DNA from: Plutella xylostella
Taxonomy: Eukaryota; Arthropoda; Insecta; Lepidoptera; Plutellidae
NCBI RefSeq assembly: GCF_932276165.1
Contig: NC_064002.1
Span: 1,798,001 to 1,862,000, forward strand
Direction: 5' to 3'
Length of the DNA stretch: 64,000 nucleotides
The first letter of the stretch is position 1; every line of letters begins with the position of its first letter. The notes below the pieces were generated by a model. That model worked only from the letters and a program-made list of their open reading frames with translations. It ran no database searches and was not told the origin of the DNA. Of this stretch, positions 34,638 through 44,499 are shown piece by piece. Both the position numbers and the translations under genes were made by a program.

Positions 34638-35732
34638 TTATGCTAGTAATTTCTGTAGGTCATCTTCGAATCTGACAACCTGTATTTTACTTTTTTCGGC
34701 TTTGCGCACCATCACTTTCCCCTCGTAGTTGCACCATATAAACTTAAATTTGTCCTTAAGTTGTTCCTTTGTTTTGTACAATAGGGTTTTGTTGTAGGCT
34801 GTGAGGGCGTGTCGCACGTAGACCCGTCGTTTGCTGTGTTCGTCCGGGGTCGGGGCGGCGGCGGCGGCGGCCGGCACCAGGTCGGCGGCGGTGAGCCCGG
34901 CGCTGCGCGCGGCCTGCACCCAGCTGGTTGGCTCGGATTCTTCTTTCAGCTCGACACGGACTACACTGTCGCTTTTATCGCCTTTTCGCTGCCTCTTCAC
35001 CGATTTAATCATGGTTTCATCCATTCCTATTTTCTTTGCAATTTCCTGTGTGATCTTGAGTACATTCTCTTCTTCTTGATATGGAATACCTGCTATTTCT
35101 AGATGGTATTCAAGTTGTTTTTGTTCAAGCTCGTTGTATCTCTGTTCCATTGCATATATCTTGTTCTCGAGGTGTTTGTTTGTGTTCATTAGACTTTCGT
35201 TTTTCTTTTCCAGTACTTTCATTCGTGTTTTTGTATCCTCAGCATCTTCTGCGAACTCGTCCACCTTCGCGCTGCAGTAGTCAACTGCCTGCTGAAGCTC
35301 ACCGAGTTGGCGTCTTATTGTTTTTTCGACGTCTTTTGCTATGTCCTGCAGGAGCTTCTTTATGTCGATGGACGCAATGCTTTTGGCTGTAGGTTTTGGA
35401 GTATTAGTGTCCAGTTCATCCTCTTCTTCATGTTCGTCTTCGTCCGGCACTATGAATGACCTCCGTTGAGGAGTGTTTAGATGGCATCCGTTACATGTCC
35501 ACTCCAGGTTGTCGGTGGCTCGCAGTGCCGCTATCTGCTTGGCCGTTAGTCCGGCACACTCGTTGACGGCGTGCACGATTATTCCACACTTGCTGCACTC
35601 CAGTCCTGGAGACCTTTTGGTGATGGACTTCTTGCAGTTGTCGCATTTCGGTAATTTCGAAGGAGGCATATTGAAGGTAGTTTTAGAAATATTTTGGTCG
35701 CTGAGCTTTGATCCTTTCCGTACGAATGTCAA
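34638..35732 (-). CDS. LINE ORF1: PHD finger and coiled-coil RNA-binding protein (364 aa)
   Basis: ORF1 protein of the same element, expected to bind element RNA in ribonucleoprotein particles. A C4HC3 PHD-like finger uses C30, C33, C46, C49, H54, C59, C80 and C83. An acidic linker (about 95-115) and a long coiled coil (about 135-215, heptads of L/I/M with K and E) follow. Next is a segment like the L1 ORF1 RNA-binding core (LEIAGIPYQEEEN), a poly-Ala stretch, and a basic C-terminal domain of the type shared with baculovirus FP-like proteins (YVRHALTAYNKTLLYKTK). The first Met is used here, but M22, just before the finger, could be the true start. Poly-Ala is coded by a GC-rich (GGC)n run at about 34853-34871. 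Confidence 0.8.
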   Translation of the reverse strand: MTFVRKGSKLSDQNISKTTFNMPPSKLPKCDNCKKSITKRSPGLECSKCGIIVHAVNECAGLTAKQIAALRATDNLEWTCNGCHLNTPQRRSFIVPDEDEHEEEDELDTNTPKPTAKSIASIDIKKLLQDIAKDVEKTIRRQLGELQQAVDYCSAKVDEFAEDAEDTKTRMKVLEKKNESLMNTNKHLENKIYAMEQRYNELEQKQLEYHLEIAGIPYQEEENVLKITQEIAKKIGMDETMIKSVKRQRKGDKSDSVVRVELKEESEPTSWVQAARSAGLTAADLVPAAAAAAPTPDEHSKRRVYVRHALTAYNKTLLYKTKEQLKDKFKFIWCNYEGKVMVRKAEKSKIQVVRFEDDLQKLLA

Positions 35733-35942
35733 CCGACGAATGAGCTATCTGCTCCTCCTCCCTTGATACTACATGCAGCTCAAATCCTTTTAATGAATTT
35801 AATCCCTGACTTGGTGGGTCATGTTGGGCAACTCTACCTACCTGTTTGAGTGCTTATGTTAGATAGGTAGGTACCTACATAATATATCATGTTATGTAAC
35901 AATGGTTAATTTACATTACCGCGAATGATTTAACTTACTTAC

Positions 35943-36165
35943 GTGAATGAAAATCACTTGGTATGAAATGATCCGAACACAACCATGAATGTTTTCGCAG
36001 TTTCCAATCAATTTTTCGCACATTTATCCGAGTCGCCTTAATCCATTGTTGCGCCTGGCTTTCATCATTTGGAAATTTATGATGTCCTTTATTTTTACAA
36101 GTTGCGACGGCACACATTCTCATCTTGTCTTGTAAGTATTTCTTTGGGATCTTATTTAGGATCAT
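35943..36165 (-). CDS. THAP zinc-finger first exon
   Basis: A C2CH zinc finger that binds DNA sequence-specifically in THAP proteins and P-type transposases. From the likely start M (36123) the motif is C4-x4-C9-x39-C49-x2-H52, with the family landmarks KFP, W27 and DHFIPSDF. The start at 36123 (MRMCAVATC) puts the first Cys where THAP proteins have it; an upstream ATG at 36165 would add 14 residues. The coding sequence runs straight into GTAAGTAAG, a near-perfect splice donor, after base 35943 (phase 1), which implies a spliced gene. Continuation exons are not found; the next 4.7 kb is a LINE. It could be a host THAP-domain gene or a domesticated or decayed P-type transposase exon. Possible promoter: an initiator-like TCAGT on the minus strand near 36276-36280. 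Confidence 0.65.
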
Positions 36166-37591
36166 ACAATAAATAAAAATAGAAAATCAGTTCTCGCACG
36201 CAGCACCCGTTCAAACGGCGCGCACATAGAGAAAAGAACACTACGTGACGGCGAGGGTAGAACTATTCACAGAATACTGAGCACTATCCCAACCCAACAA
36301 ACATTTTACCCTCAGTTACAGCTATTTTTATAACTTTAACCTGTATAACTGTGTTATAATTATCTCAGTTCTAACATAAAGCGATAAAGATGAGTTAACA
36401 AATGAAATTAGTGTTAACAGCAGGTTTAAGTGTTAAAATGGTATTAGTCAAAGCAATTATAATTAAGATGTTATAGGTTTAAACTGTTTCTAGAACCTAA
36501 AGCTATGCAAGAGTGCTCACTGACACCTGTTAACACTTATGGTTGTTAAGTGGTTTCCTTTAATACTCATATAAATCTTTAGGTGTCATATTGAATTTAG
36601 GCTGCAGGAATTGGTTATAAAAAAGATTTTGTCAAGAGTGCAGTAAGACAAGATTATTACAGTGTTGGAAAACTCAACAATGCAGTTTTAATCTTTAAGG
36701 TTAACTTAACTTACGCTTATTGCGTTAGGCAAGTAGACTGTAAAAGTAACGGTGTTAAGCAAGACTGTGCGGATCGACTAAGACTGCATAATACCCTTGG
36801 CTAAGGGTGTTCTATTTAAAAAAGTGTAATAGATGACTTAGGTGAGTCTATATGTCTTAAATGTAAGTTCGCCATTTGCATTGGCGACCTAACCTATAAA
36901 TTGCTGGGATAAACAATATTTTGCTTTAAAATACTTACTTATTTATGTGAATTTTGTCATTCCAGTCATGCTAATCGATTTATGAAACTAATGGACATAC
37001 AGTAAGGATACAAAAAAATACAAAATTGAGTCGTCTATTTTATATTTACTTCATTGAACTTCATTTGAAATACTTAATAAATTCGGAGCGCATTAAAATT
37101 GAGGTGGGAAATATGGTATACATTACAGTAAAATTACAATGGCATATTATTTTCAATTCACAAAACATGTTAAGTCAAGTTAATATATTATATTTACTGT
37201 TATTTAGTAATGATCAATACTGTCACTCTAATACTGTCGCGTATGATTGCTGTTGACACTATTATTTTCAAAGACATACAACTTGTATGGTAAAAGTGTA
37301 TTCGAAAAACGGTAACATACTCACTTAACCCTTTTTTACCAAACAAATAAGAGTCAGGGAGTCAAATAACCATTCTACAACTACAACTATACCGGTAAAA
37401 GTTCTAGCTGAGAGTGATTAAACGCTCTTCTATAGTAACTTTAGCACTTCAATGACACCGTACTACAGGCTGTCTATAACTTAAACACTTCAATGACACC
37501 GTTTTACAGACTTTCTAAAGCCTTAACTCTCAAAATCGTGGGCCTCTTTCGTGGTTATAAGTGAGTTAGAGCACTCTCCTACACTCTTATA
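36166..37591. other. Upstream region of the THAP exon, non-coding
   Basis: No coding sequence. A short direct repeat (cacttcaatgacaccgt) occurs at about 37446 and 37486. 'gttaaca' and 'ttaacact' words are frequent. An element with ends near 36288 and 37895 is conceivable but not convincing. Confidence 0.35.
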
Positions 37592-37804
37592 TAGTGCCAC
37601 AAACTTATCTGTTCCGGTGACAGCTCACGTAAATGTGTAATATTTCTTCATTCTATAAGATTTTAAGTTTGCCAGTAGTGGTAATTCGCTCTTGTGGTTT
37701 TAATTAACCCATCTAATCTATATTAATATATAATTCATTAGTAAATAATGAGATATGGATCAATTTAGTTCGCTCTCACCGGAACAGATAAGTTTGTGGC
37801 ACTG
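37592..37804. mobile_element. TA-flanked MITE, 213 bp (copy 2)
   Basis: Left TAGTGCCACAAACTTATCTG, mirrored at the right as …GTTTGTGGCACTG, with TA at both borders. The interior is collinear with the copy at 25486-25698. Confidence 0.85.
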
Positions 37805-38131
37805 TACAGCTATGTCTTAACACTTTCATTTTCGAATGGAACCATTATACAAGTTATATGAGAGTTTTTTTTAACGCTACGGTGTTAGTTGGGAAGCCAC
37901 ATGCAGTCTGAGCCTCGGCAGGATGGCTCGCGCTACCACCCGACATTTAATCACAACTAGTGAGTTCTTATTCTGAGTTTAGTACTCTTTGCTCTCTATG
38001 TAATTTTTGACAGTTGGTACACTGCGTTTTCACGCCATCTATCGGCTTACCCAAAAGCTCAACTGACAGCTGTCAAGGAAAACGGCTCATTGTTTGAAAA
38101 TCCGGACTTTAAGTTCTTTCTTTGATATGAA
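37805..38131. other. Non-coding stretch
   Basis: No gene seen. It ends in the TGAA that is duplicated by the LTR element. Confidence 0.4.
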
Positions 38132-38361
38132 TGTAGGAATGGAGCATTATCATTTATTATTATTTGGATGAACAGAGTGTGTGAAGAAAGGAAGAAAGCA
38201 TCGATTATCTATGAAAGGAAGTTTGACGGGAGGAATGGAGGATTAGCAAAATGTAGTTGTGCTCAAATATAAATAATTATTTTAAAAGATGTTTTAACTA
38301 AAATAAACGAGATTCAGTGCTTTAAACAGTTTGGTTCTTATTTCCACCGCCTGGTCCCACA
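38132..38361 (+). repeat. 5' LTR
   Basis: Begins TGTAGGAATGGAGC and ends GGTCCCACA. An AATAAA signal lies near 38300. It differs from the 3' LTR mainly in a short cluster around 38318-38340. Confidence 0.9.
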
Positions 38362-38365
38362 ATTT

Positions 38366-38383
38366 TGGGGGCTCGTCCGGGAT
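38366..38383 (+). promoter_or_regulatory. Primer-binding site for tRNA-Pro
   Basis: TGGGGGCTCGTCCGGGAT, 18 nt, is the sequence known as the tRNA-Pro primer site in gammaretroviruses and is expected to pair with the 3' end of tRNA-Pro. It starts 4 nt after the LTR end. Confidence 0.85.
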
Positions 38384-38554
38384 CGAGCGTGGAAATAAGA
38401 AAAAAACGACGCGTGATGATGATGAGCACACAGGACGACGACGGTCATTAAAGACGAAGACATGACAAAGACAATACGACGAAATAAATTGGAAAAAGTG
38501 ATTGGTGACAAAGTTGGTCGCTAGTCACTAAATATTTGAAGACGAAGACTAAAA

Positions 38555-39445
38555 ATGACGACGCAAACAAGAAACGACGGAAGAAGTAACGCAATGCTTG
38601 GTAGCATGGTGTCCAACGACAAATTCTGCGGAATTACAAAATTCAGTGGAGAAGATAAGACATATTCTTCGGCGAAGTGGGCCGCCGATATTGAAGATAA
38701 TGCCGAGATATTCGGATGGAGTGCCCGGCAGAAACTCATTGTCGCTCGACAGTCGCTCGTTGGTACGGCTCAGTTGTGGCTGAGATCGGAGGAGACGTAC
38801 AAAACATTTGAAGAACTAAATGCCGCCTTACAAAATGAATTTCCTGATGAATTAAATAGCAAAGAAAAGCACGAGCATAAATACCCAGAAGAAGAATATG
38901 ACAGTCATAGATACGATTCAGGTGAAGAAGAAGAAGAACAGAGTGACGGCCAAGAAATGTCAACGCCAAACAGTTTTCAAGACGATGTAAACAAACAAGA
39001 CGATGTGAATATTGTAAAAAGCGACGATAAAATGAAGACAATGAGAGATGAACCAATCGATATGAAGGTTAATCTCAAAGATGATATCCCTGAAGCACAG
39101 TGGCCAACGCGTATATCAACTATGGAACAGAAGTTAGTGGAGGAAGAAGTAGCAGAATGGTTGAGAGAGGGTATAATTCAAGGAAGTTACTCAGAAGATT
39201 CTAATCCTCTGGTGCCGGTGACAAGGAAGGTGAAAAAGTTTAGAAATCAAGTGGTACCGAGGCGAAGAAGGATAAGAAGGCGAGTGACACATGAGAGAAG
39301 AAAGATAAGAAGAGAAGCGATACACAAGAGTAAAAAGATAAAAAGAAAGAAGGAACAGAAGATGATAAGAAAGAAGATAAGAAGGAAGAAAAGAAAGGAA
39401 GTGATATTGGGAGAAAGAAAGATAAAAGTGATGATGAACGAATGA
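38555..39445 (+). pseudogene. Deleted gag-pol remnant (296 codons)
   Basis: Residues about 25-105 look like the capsid region of Ty3/Gypsy Gag (KFSGEDKTYSSAKW…LVGTAQLWLRSE). An acidic spacer follows (about 105-175). Then a short pol piece (about 180-228, MEQKLVEEEVAEWLREGIIQ) corresponds to the start of the Gypsy reverse transcriptase. The segment that should hold the zinc knuckle and protease is absent, and so is everything after the RT start. The last 65 codons are an Arg/Lys-rich, purine-only tract unlike any pol domain. The fusion is in frame, so a short protein could be made, but it has no visible enzyme. Confidence 0.75.
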
Positions 39446-39569
39446 TGACGAATGCGTGTGTTTTAAGTTGTAATGCCGTATTTGTTTATTATTATTAGTT
39501 AAGGTGTTAATCATTTAAGTTGTTTTAAATGCACATGCTGAGGGCAGCATGTAAGCAGGATGGCCGAGT

Positions 39570-39799
39570 TGTAGGAATGGAGCATTATCATTTATTATTA
39601 TTTGGATGAACAGAGTGTGTGAAGAAAGGAAGAAAGCATCGATTATCTATGAAAGGAAGTTTGACGGGAGGAATGGAGGATTAGCAAAATGTAGTTGTGC
39701 TCAAATATAAATAATTATTTTAAAAGATGTTTTAACTAAAATAAACGAGATTCAGTGATTAAATACTTTTGGTTCTCATTTCCACCGCCTGGTCCCACA
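39570..39799 (+). repeat. 3' LTR
   Basis: Same 230-bp length, start and end as the 5' LTR, and followed directly by the second TGAA target copy. Confidence 0.9.
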
Positions 39800-39825
39800 T
39801 GAATAGAACTAAATTCTGAAATTAA

Positions 39826-40850
39826 ACGTCCCTCGAGCTATAATCCTCCAAAATTTAAACTCAATAGAAACTATTTCTGATGATGCCAAAAAATAGTCGT
39901 GAAATAGTCATAAATAGTCGTGTTTTCCAAAAAAATAGTCGTATCATACTTTCGGAGTTAGAGCTATATTTTATGGAGGATTATAGCTGGAGGTCTCCAG
40001 CTATAATCCTCCAGCCTCTGCAGAACAAACGGTAAGGCCTATCGACTTGGTTAAGGTCTCAAAAAATAGTCGTGAAATAGTCGTAATGACATGCCAAATT
40101 TCAGAAATAGTCGTCCAAAGATAGCAGAGATATAAAGGTACTTTGCTGCAGCCCTGGTGGAGGATTATAGCTGGAGGTTTTGAAAATATCGAATATCTTT
40201 GGAACTACTATGACTATCGGTTTGAATTATGTCTCAAAAAATAGTCGTGAAATAGTCGCTTCTATTTATTATAATTTTAAGCTTGATAAAAGCTGTTAAA
40301 TAATGATATCAAATTCTTCATACAAATCAAAGTGGACGAGAGTGCCAAAGCGAGCCAGTACACAAAAATAATAGCACCGTAGCATTGAAGTACTCATGTC
40401 GAATTTATCTATAAATCATTTATTTCGTCATACTTTGCATCAATAGTATCTAAACTAATCTTTGGTATGAGATTTTATTGCTTTTGCCTTTTACCTTACT
40501 GTGTACAGAGAAAACGTATGCCTATACACGCACACATTTATCTCTGTTATCTTGACAAACGATAGCGATGACGACTACGGCGATGTAGTACCTAGGTCAG
40601 TTATTGTCATCCCTTACTATCCCGTAATCAGACAAATATTGCTATCCTTGTCTCCTTTCTAACCGGCATGCATCGCACGCATAGAACGCGTGAGCGAACG
40701 TGTCACCGGTTGCATCTTGACAAGCTATAGCAAAGCGGTATTTATTACGTCCCTTACTATCCCGGGATCACACAAATAGTGCTGTTCTTGTTTTTTTATT
40801 AGCGTTGATGTGGCCGCCACCTCCGCCGGTGAAATTGGGATTAGTTTTAT
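39826..40850 (+). repeat. Left arm of the long-TIR element
   Basis: Contains repeated words. CCAGCTATAATCCTCC, in either orientation, occurs at the terminus, twice head to head at about 39974-40015, and again near 40158-40178. AAATAGTCGTGAAATAGTCG-type words cluster at 39890-39960, 40050-40120 and 40228-40258. An inner segment (about 40590-40800) has a repeated 'cccttactatcccg' word. Confidence 0.8.
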
Positions 40851-42917
40851 TGAAGACGCAGTACAGGGTAGCACTCAAGCGATAAGAATAAAATACGGTG
40901 TTTGAAATATAACTCATTTAATTACAATCACAGGCCTAAAGTACTTTTATTTATACTTAAGTTATTAATTAAACAATCTTTAGGTAGATTAGGTTTCATA
41001 CAATTATCTCAGTATTATTTGACTATTACCTAAACATATTTAGTTTAATTTAAAATAATCACAGTTGGTTTATTGCTAAGTAATAATATAATATTGACGT
41101 AGTTCAATAAAAAAACATGGTATGAACTTAAATATGTAGTTATTTCACTATTTAAAAATAATTATTTTCTAGCCCTATATCATAATAAGCTTAAGTTAAA
41201 GTAATCACCGATTGTTCATTATTAGGTTTAGGTAAGTATAATCACGGTTATTGTCATAATGAAATATAACTTATTTAATAACAATCACAGGCCGAAAGTA
41301 CTTTTATTTATACTTAAGTTATTCATTCCTTCATTGATCTTTAGGTAGATTAGGATTTAATTATTATTATTTTCCATAGTAAAAAGTCACGTGACCAACT
41401 AAGTTTCTATAAAAAATTATATATTTTTTTCGCGAATATTTAAATTCTGATTTAAAGAAAGAAAGAAAGAAACATTTTTCTTCGTAGGTGATAATAGGGT
41501 ATCTATAATGCCCAGATAACTGAATCCTGTAGGTGTAGAACTTGCAAAAATTATGAACAGCCAGTGTAGCTTGCGACGTTATTGAAGAACACATGTAAGC
41601 TGAGCTGAAAAAAAATAAGGCAAATTAACGTCTTATTAATAAAAATATTTGTTTTTTTTAAATATTATATACATATATATATGATATACGAGTAGGTAGA
41701 TACGAGTAGTAATAACGTTATTTCACCTAGACTATTTGTTTGGTAATTTATTGTCATTTGGAGACCACAGCAAACAGTGGAGTAAAATTTCTTATCAGTA
41801 AGTAACTTATTGCAACAATTACTTGAAACTGCGAACTTTTGTGCGAAAAGGGTAGAGTAGAAATACTGTTCATTAGTGTATTCGCTTTTTTCAATATATA
41901 TGTCCCATAACTGACCTCTATTGTTTTTGAGCGAAAGAGATAGCTGAGTAAACAATTTGGCTTTTGTCCAAAACCGGTTTGGTCGGACGGTGCGTTTGAA
42001 ACTTGTATGAAATTTCACAGGGTGTGAATTACTTACATAGGTATTTAGTTCAGAAACACGTTTTTGTCGCTTGTAACTGATAGGTACAAAAGAGTTTTGA
42101 CAAGTAAATTGGCTGTTATAACTTTATCAACTTCAGCACCACAACACTGTATCCTAGCATAAGCACAATACCATATGAAAATAGTGATAAATTCTTACCT
42201 AGGATTTGTTATCTGGTAATCATGTATTCGGAGCCATTGCAGTTTTTTAGCGCATTACATCAATGCAGTCATGATAGTTTTTCGGCGCATTACATCGATA
42301 GGCTGTGTTTTCACCTGAAATAATAATGGGTAGGCTTATAGGTAGGTTACACATAATTTATTTTTATACATATAGGTATTTATTTGCCTAGTTTCATTCA
42401 GAAATACAAACAATAACGCCTTTTTTGCTATTGAGGGGTAAATATCCACATTTAACCAGGACTACCATATGTAGGTAATCGATGATACCCACATATTTTC
42501 GTATCTACTAAGATATGTACATATAGCCTTAATTGCATGTATGCACAATTTACTAGCTCATAGTGTAAAATTGCTAATTGAATAACAATCCCCATACATA
42601 TTAAGCATAGATATTAAAAAATAATTTGGTTACGATACTTCAATAAAAAATCATGTTAATAAATAAGCTGAGCATAACAAAATGGGATGGCTTGCTTTGA
42701 TATTGAATATTAAAAAGGTTACTTACTTGCAAATATTCAAACATAGCACTCACTAAACACTCTTATCTGCATCCACTAATATCTTTTAGAATATAACATC
42801 TTGAATATTCATTTGCATATATAGCACTCACAATATTTTAACAACCAACAATAACACCGATCGTGACCATAGTTTGCACTGAACTGTAAACAAATTATCA
42901 AACAAAACATGCAAAAT
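40851..42917. other. Unique interior of the long-TIR element
   Basis: AT-rich with no recognisable transposase. An 85-bp direct repeat (aatcacaggcc…cttttatttatacttaag) occurs at about 40905-40995 and 41262-41355. 'gcgcattacatc' is repeated near 42250-42295. A 117-codon minus-strand frame (41665-42018) shows no domain. Confidence 0.5.
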
Positions 42918-43888
42918 ACTAACCCCAACTTCACTGGTGGCGGCGCGCGGCGGCGGTCACATAAGGGACGTAATAAATACCGGTTTGCTATAGCTTGTCA
43001 AGATGTTACCGGTGACGCAGTCGCTCACGCGTTCTATGCGTGCGATGCATGCCGGTTAGAAAGGAGACAAGGATAGCAATATTTGTCTGATCACGGGATA
43101 GTAAGGGATGACAATAACTGACCTAGGTACTACATCGCCGTAGTCGTCATCGTCGCTATCGTTTGTCAAGATGTGTGCGTGTATTGGCATACGTTTTCTC
43201 TGTACACAGTAAGGTAAATGCTAAGAGCAAAAGCAATAAATTGTCATACCAAAGATTCGTTTAGATACTATTGATGCAAAGTATGACGAAATAAATGATT
43301 TATAGATAAATTCGACATGAGTACTTCAATGCTACGGTGCTATTATTTTTGTGTACTGGCTCGCTTTGGCATTCTCGTCCACTTTGATTTGTATGAAGAA
43401 TTTGATATCATTATTTAACAGCTTTTATCAAGCTTAAAATTATAATAAATAGAAGCGACTATTTCACGACTATTTTTTGAGACATAATTCAAACCGATAG
43501 TCATAGTAGTTCCAAAGATATTCGATATTTTCAAAACCTCCAGCTATAATCCTCCACCAGGGCTGCAGCAAAGTACCTTTATATCTCTGCTATCTTTGGA
43601 CGACTATTTCTGAAATTTGGCATGTCATTACGACTATTTCACGACTATTTTTTGAGACCTTAACCAAGTCGATAGGCCTTACCGTTTGTTCTGCAGAGGC
43701 TGGAGGATTATAGCTGGAGACCTCCAGCTATAATCCTCCATAAAATATAGCTCTAACTCCGAAAGTATGATACGACTATTTTTTTGGAAAACACGACTAT
43801 TTATGACTATTTCACGACTAATTTTTGGCATCATCAGAAATAGTTTCTATTGAGTTTAAATTTTGGAGGATTATAGCTGGAGGCACGT
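42918..43888 (-). repeat. Right arm of the long-TIR element
   Basis: Reverse complement of the left arm, including the head-to-head CCAGCTATAATCCTCC pair (43700-43740) and the CGACTATTTCACGACTATTT clusters. It lacks the roughly 60-bp segment present in the left arm between 'ttacgtccctta' and 'gtggccgcc'. Confidence 0.8.
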
Positions 43889-43896
43889 GAAATTAA

Positions 43897-44204
43897 CTAA
43901 TTCTAAAATGGTCTTAAACTTAATTTCGGGAACACATAATTTTGCCTACATCCTGTATAACTACTAGAACGAGTATAGTCAGTGATCTCGTCAAACGTCA
44001 AATTAACCGTAAATTGTCTATGTCGTAACTTTAGCAGTTCAAGCATGTTTGTTTCATGCATAGTAATGAACTTTTCCACGTGAACGCCATAAATACGTTT
44101 TCTCGATAAAAGCTTCGCCAACAGAGATAAACAGTATGGTTATGGTTACTCTAGAATGACGAAAAACGAACGAACGACAGCGGTCTTGCAATCGGTACGA
44201 TTAA
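43897..44204. other. Small unassigned frame, otherwise non-coding
   Basis: A 72-codon minus-strand frame (43903-44121) contains LLKLRHRQFTVNLTFDEITD. I recognise no family and see no splice context that would make it an exon. Confidence 0.25.
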
Positions 44205-44343
44205 GGGCTGATTTTTCAATGGTTAGATAAGGGTTATCTGGGGAATAATTCTGATACTGTCGCGTCTGAATGTTTGTATTAAACAGTGACAGCAACAATT
44301 TTATTCATCAGATAGCGTTTATATGACCATTGAAAAATCAGCC
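44205..44343. mobile_element. MITE with GGGCTGATTTTTCAATGG ends (copy 2)
   Basis: 139 bp, collinear with 10164-10305. The right end …CCATTGAAAAATCAGCC mirrors the left. Confidence 0.75.
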
Positions 44344-44499
44344 ATTAGACAACGATTTACCTACAGTCGTGGTTAGCCCAGCAGCGCAGCGAAACTTCGT
44401 TTTTCCTAAGCTAGAGTGAACTCACCCGCGCCAGCATACGCGTAAAAAGGTCATAAAATCTATAAATCTATTCATTTTTATGAAGTATATGTTAGGAAC

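Larger units (their letters stand above)
31100..35770 (-). mobile_element. CR1/Jockey-type LINE with two intact ORFs
   Basis: Read right to left, this has ORF1 (35732-34638), 56 nt of spacer, ORF2 (34581-31645) and about 540 nt of 3' UTR ending in an A-rich tail (plus-strand T-run at 31099-31112). Both frames are open over full family-like lengths, so the copy may be complete. The 5' end near 35765 is an estimate and no target duplication was found. It lies just downstream of a THAP exon on the same strand. Confidence 0.8.
38132..39799 (+). mobile_element. Gypsy-type LTR retrotransposon, internally deleted
   Basis: The two 230-bp LTRs (38132-38361, 39570-39799) begin TGTAGG and end CCCACA. 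TGAA lies directly outside both, a 4-bp target duplication. A primer-binding site matching the tRNA-Pro 3' end follows the 5' LTR. The interior is only about 1.2 kb and encodes a gag piece joined to the first part of RT. Protease, most of RT, RNase H and integrase are missing. No clean polypurine tract is visible directly before the 3' LTR. Confidence 0.9.
39826..43888. mobile_element. 4.06-kb element with about 1-kb inverted repeats (unclassified)
   Basis: Arms 39826-about 40850 and about 42918-43888 are reverse complements along their length, differing mainly by an indel of about 60 bp near 40770. The ends read ACGTCCCTCGAGCTATAATC and, in reverse complement, (A)CGTGCCTCCAGCTATAATC. TGAAATTAA lies outside both ends (39817-39825, 43888-43896), an 8- or 9-bp target duplication (one base is ambiguous because ACGT is palindromic). 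No transposase is seen: interior frames are short and featureless. An 8-9-bp duplication with very long TIRs fits a Mutator-like, Merlin or other superfamily, but the ends do not match one I know. Confidence 0.8.

Noticed and set aside
34809..35766. Several plus-strand frames opposite LINE ORF1
   Set aside because: They are antisense shadows of ORF1, which has a recognisable finger and coiled coil on the minus strand.
36288..37895. 1.6-kb TIR element with CCCAAC ends upstream of the THAP exon
   Set aside because: The match between ends is short and interrupted, with no target duplication.
41665..42018. 117-codon minus-strand frame in the long-TIR element as a possible transposase
   Set aside because: No DDE or helix-turn-helix pattern, low-complexity hydrophobic end, AT-rich; likely chance or MITE debris.
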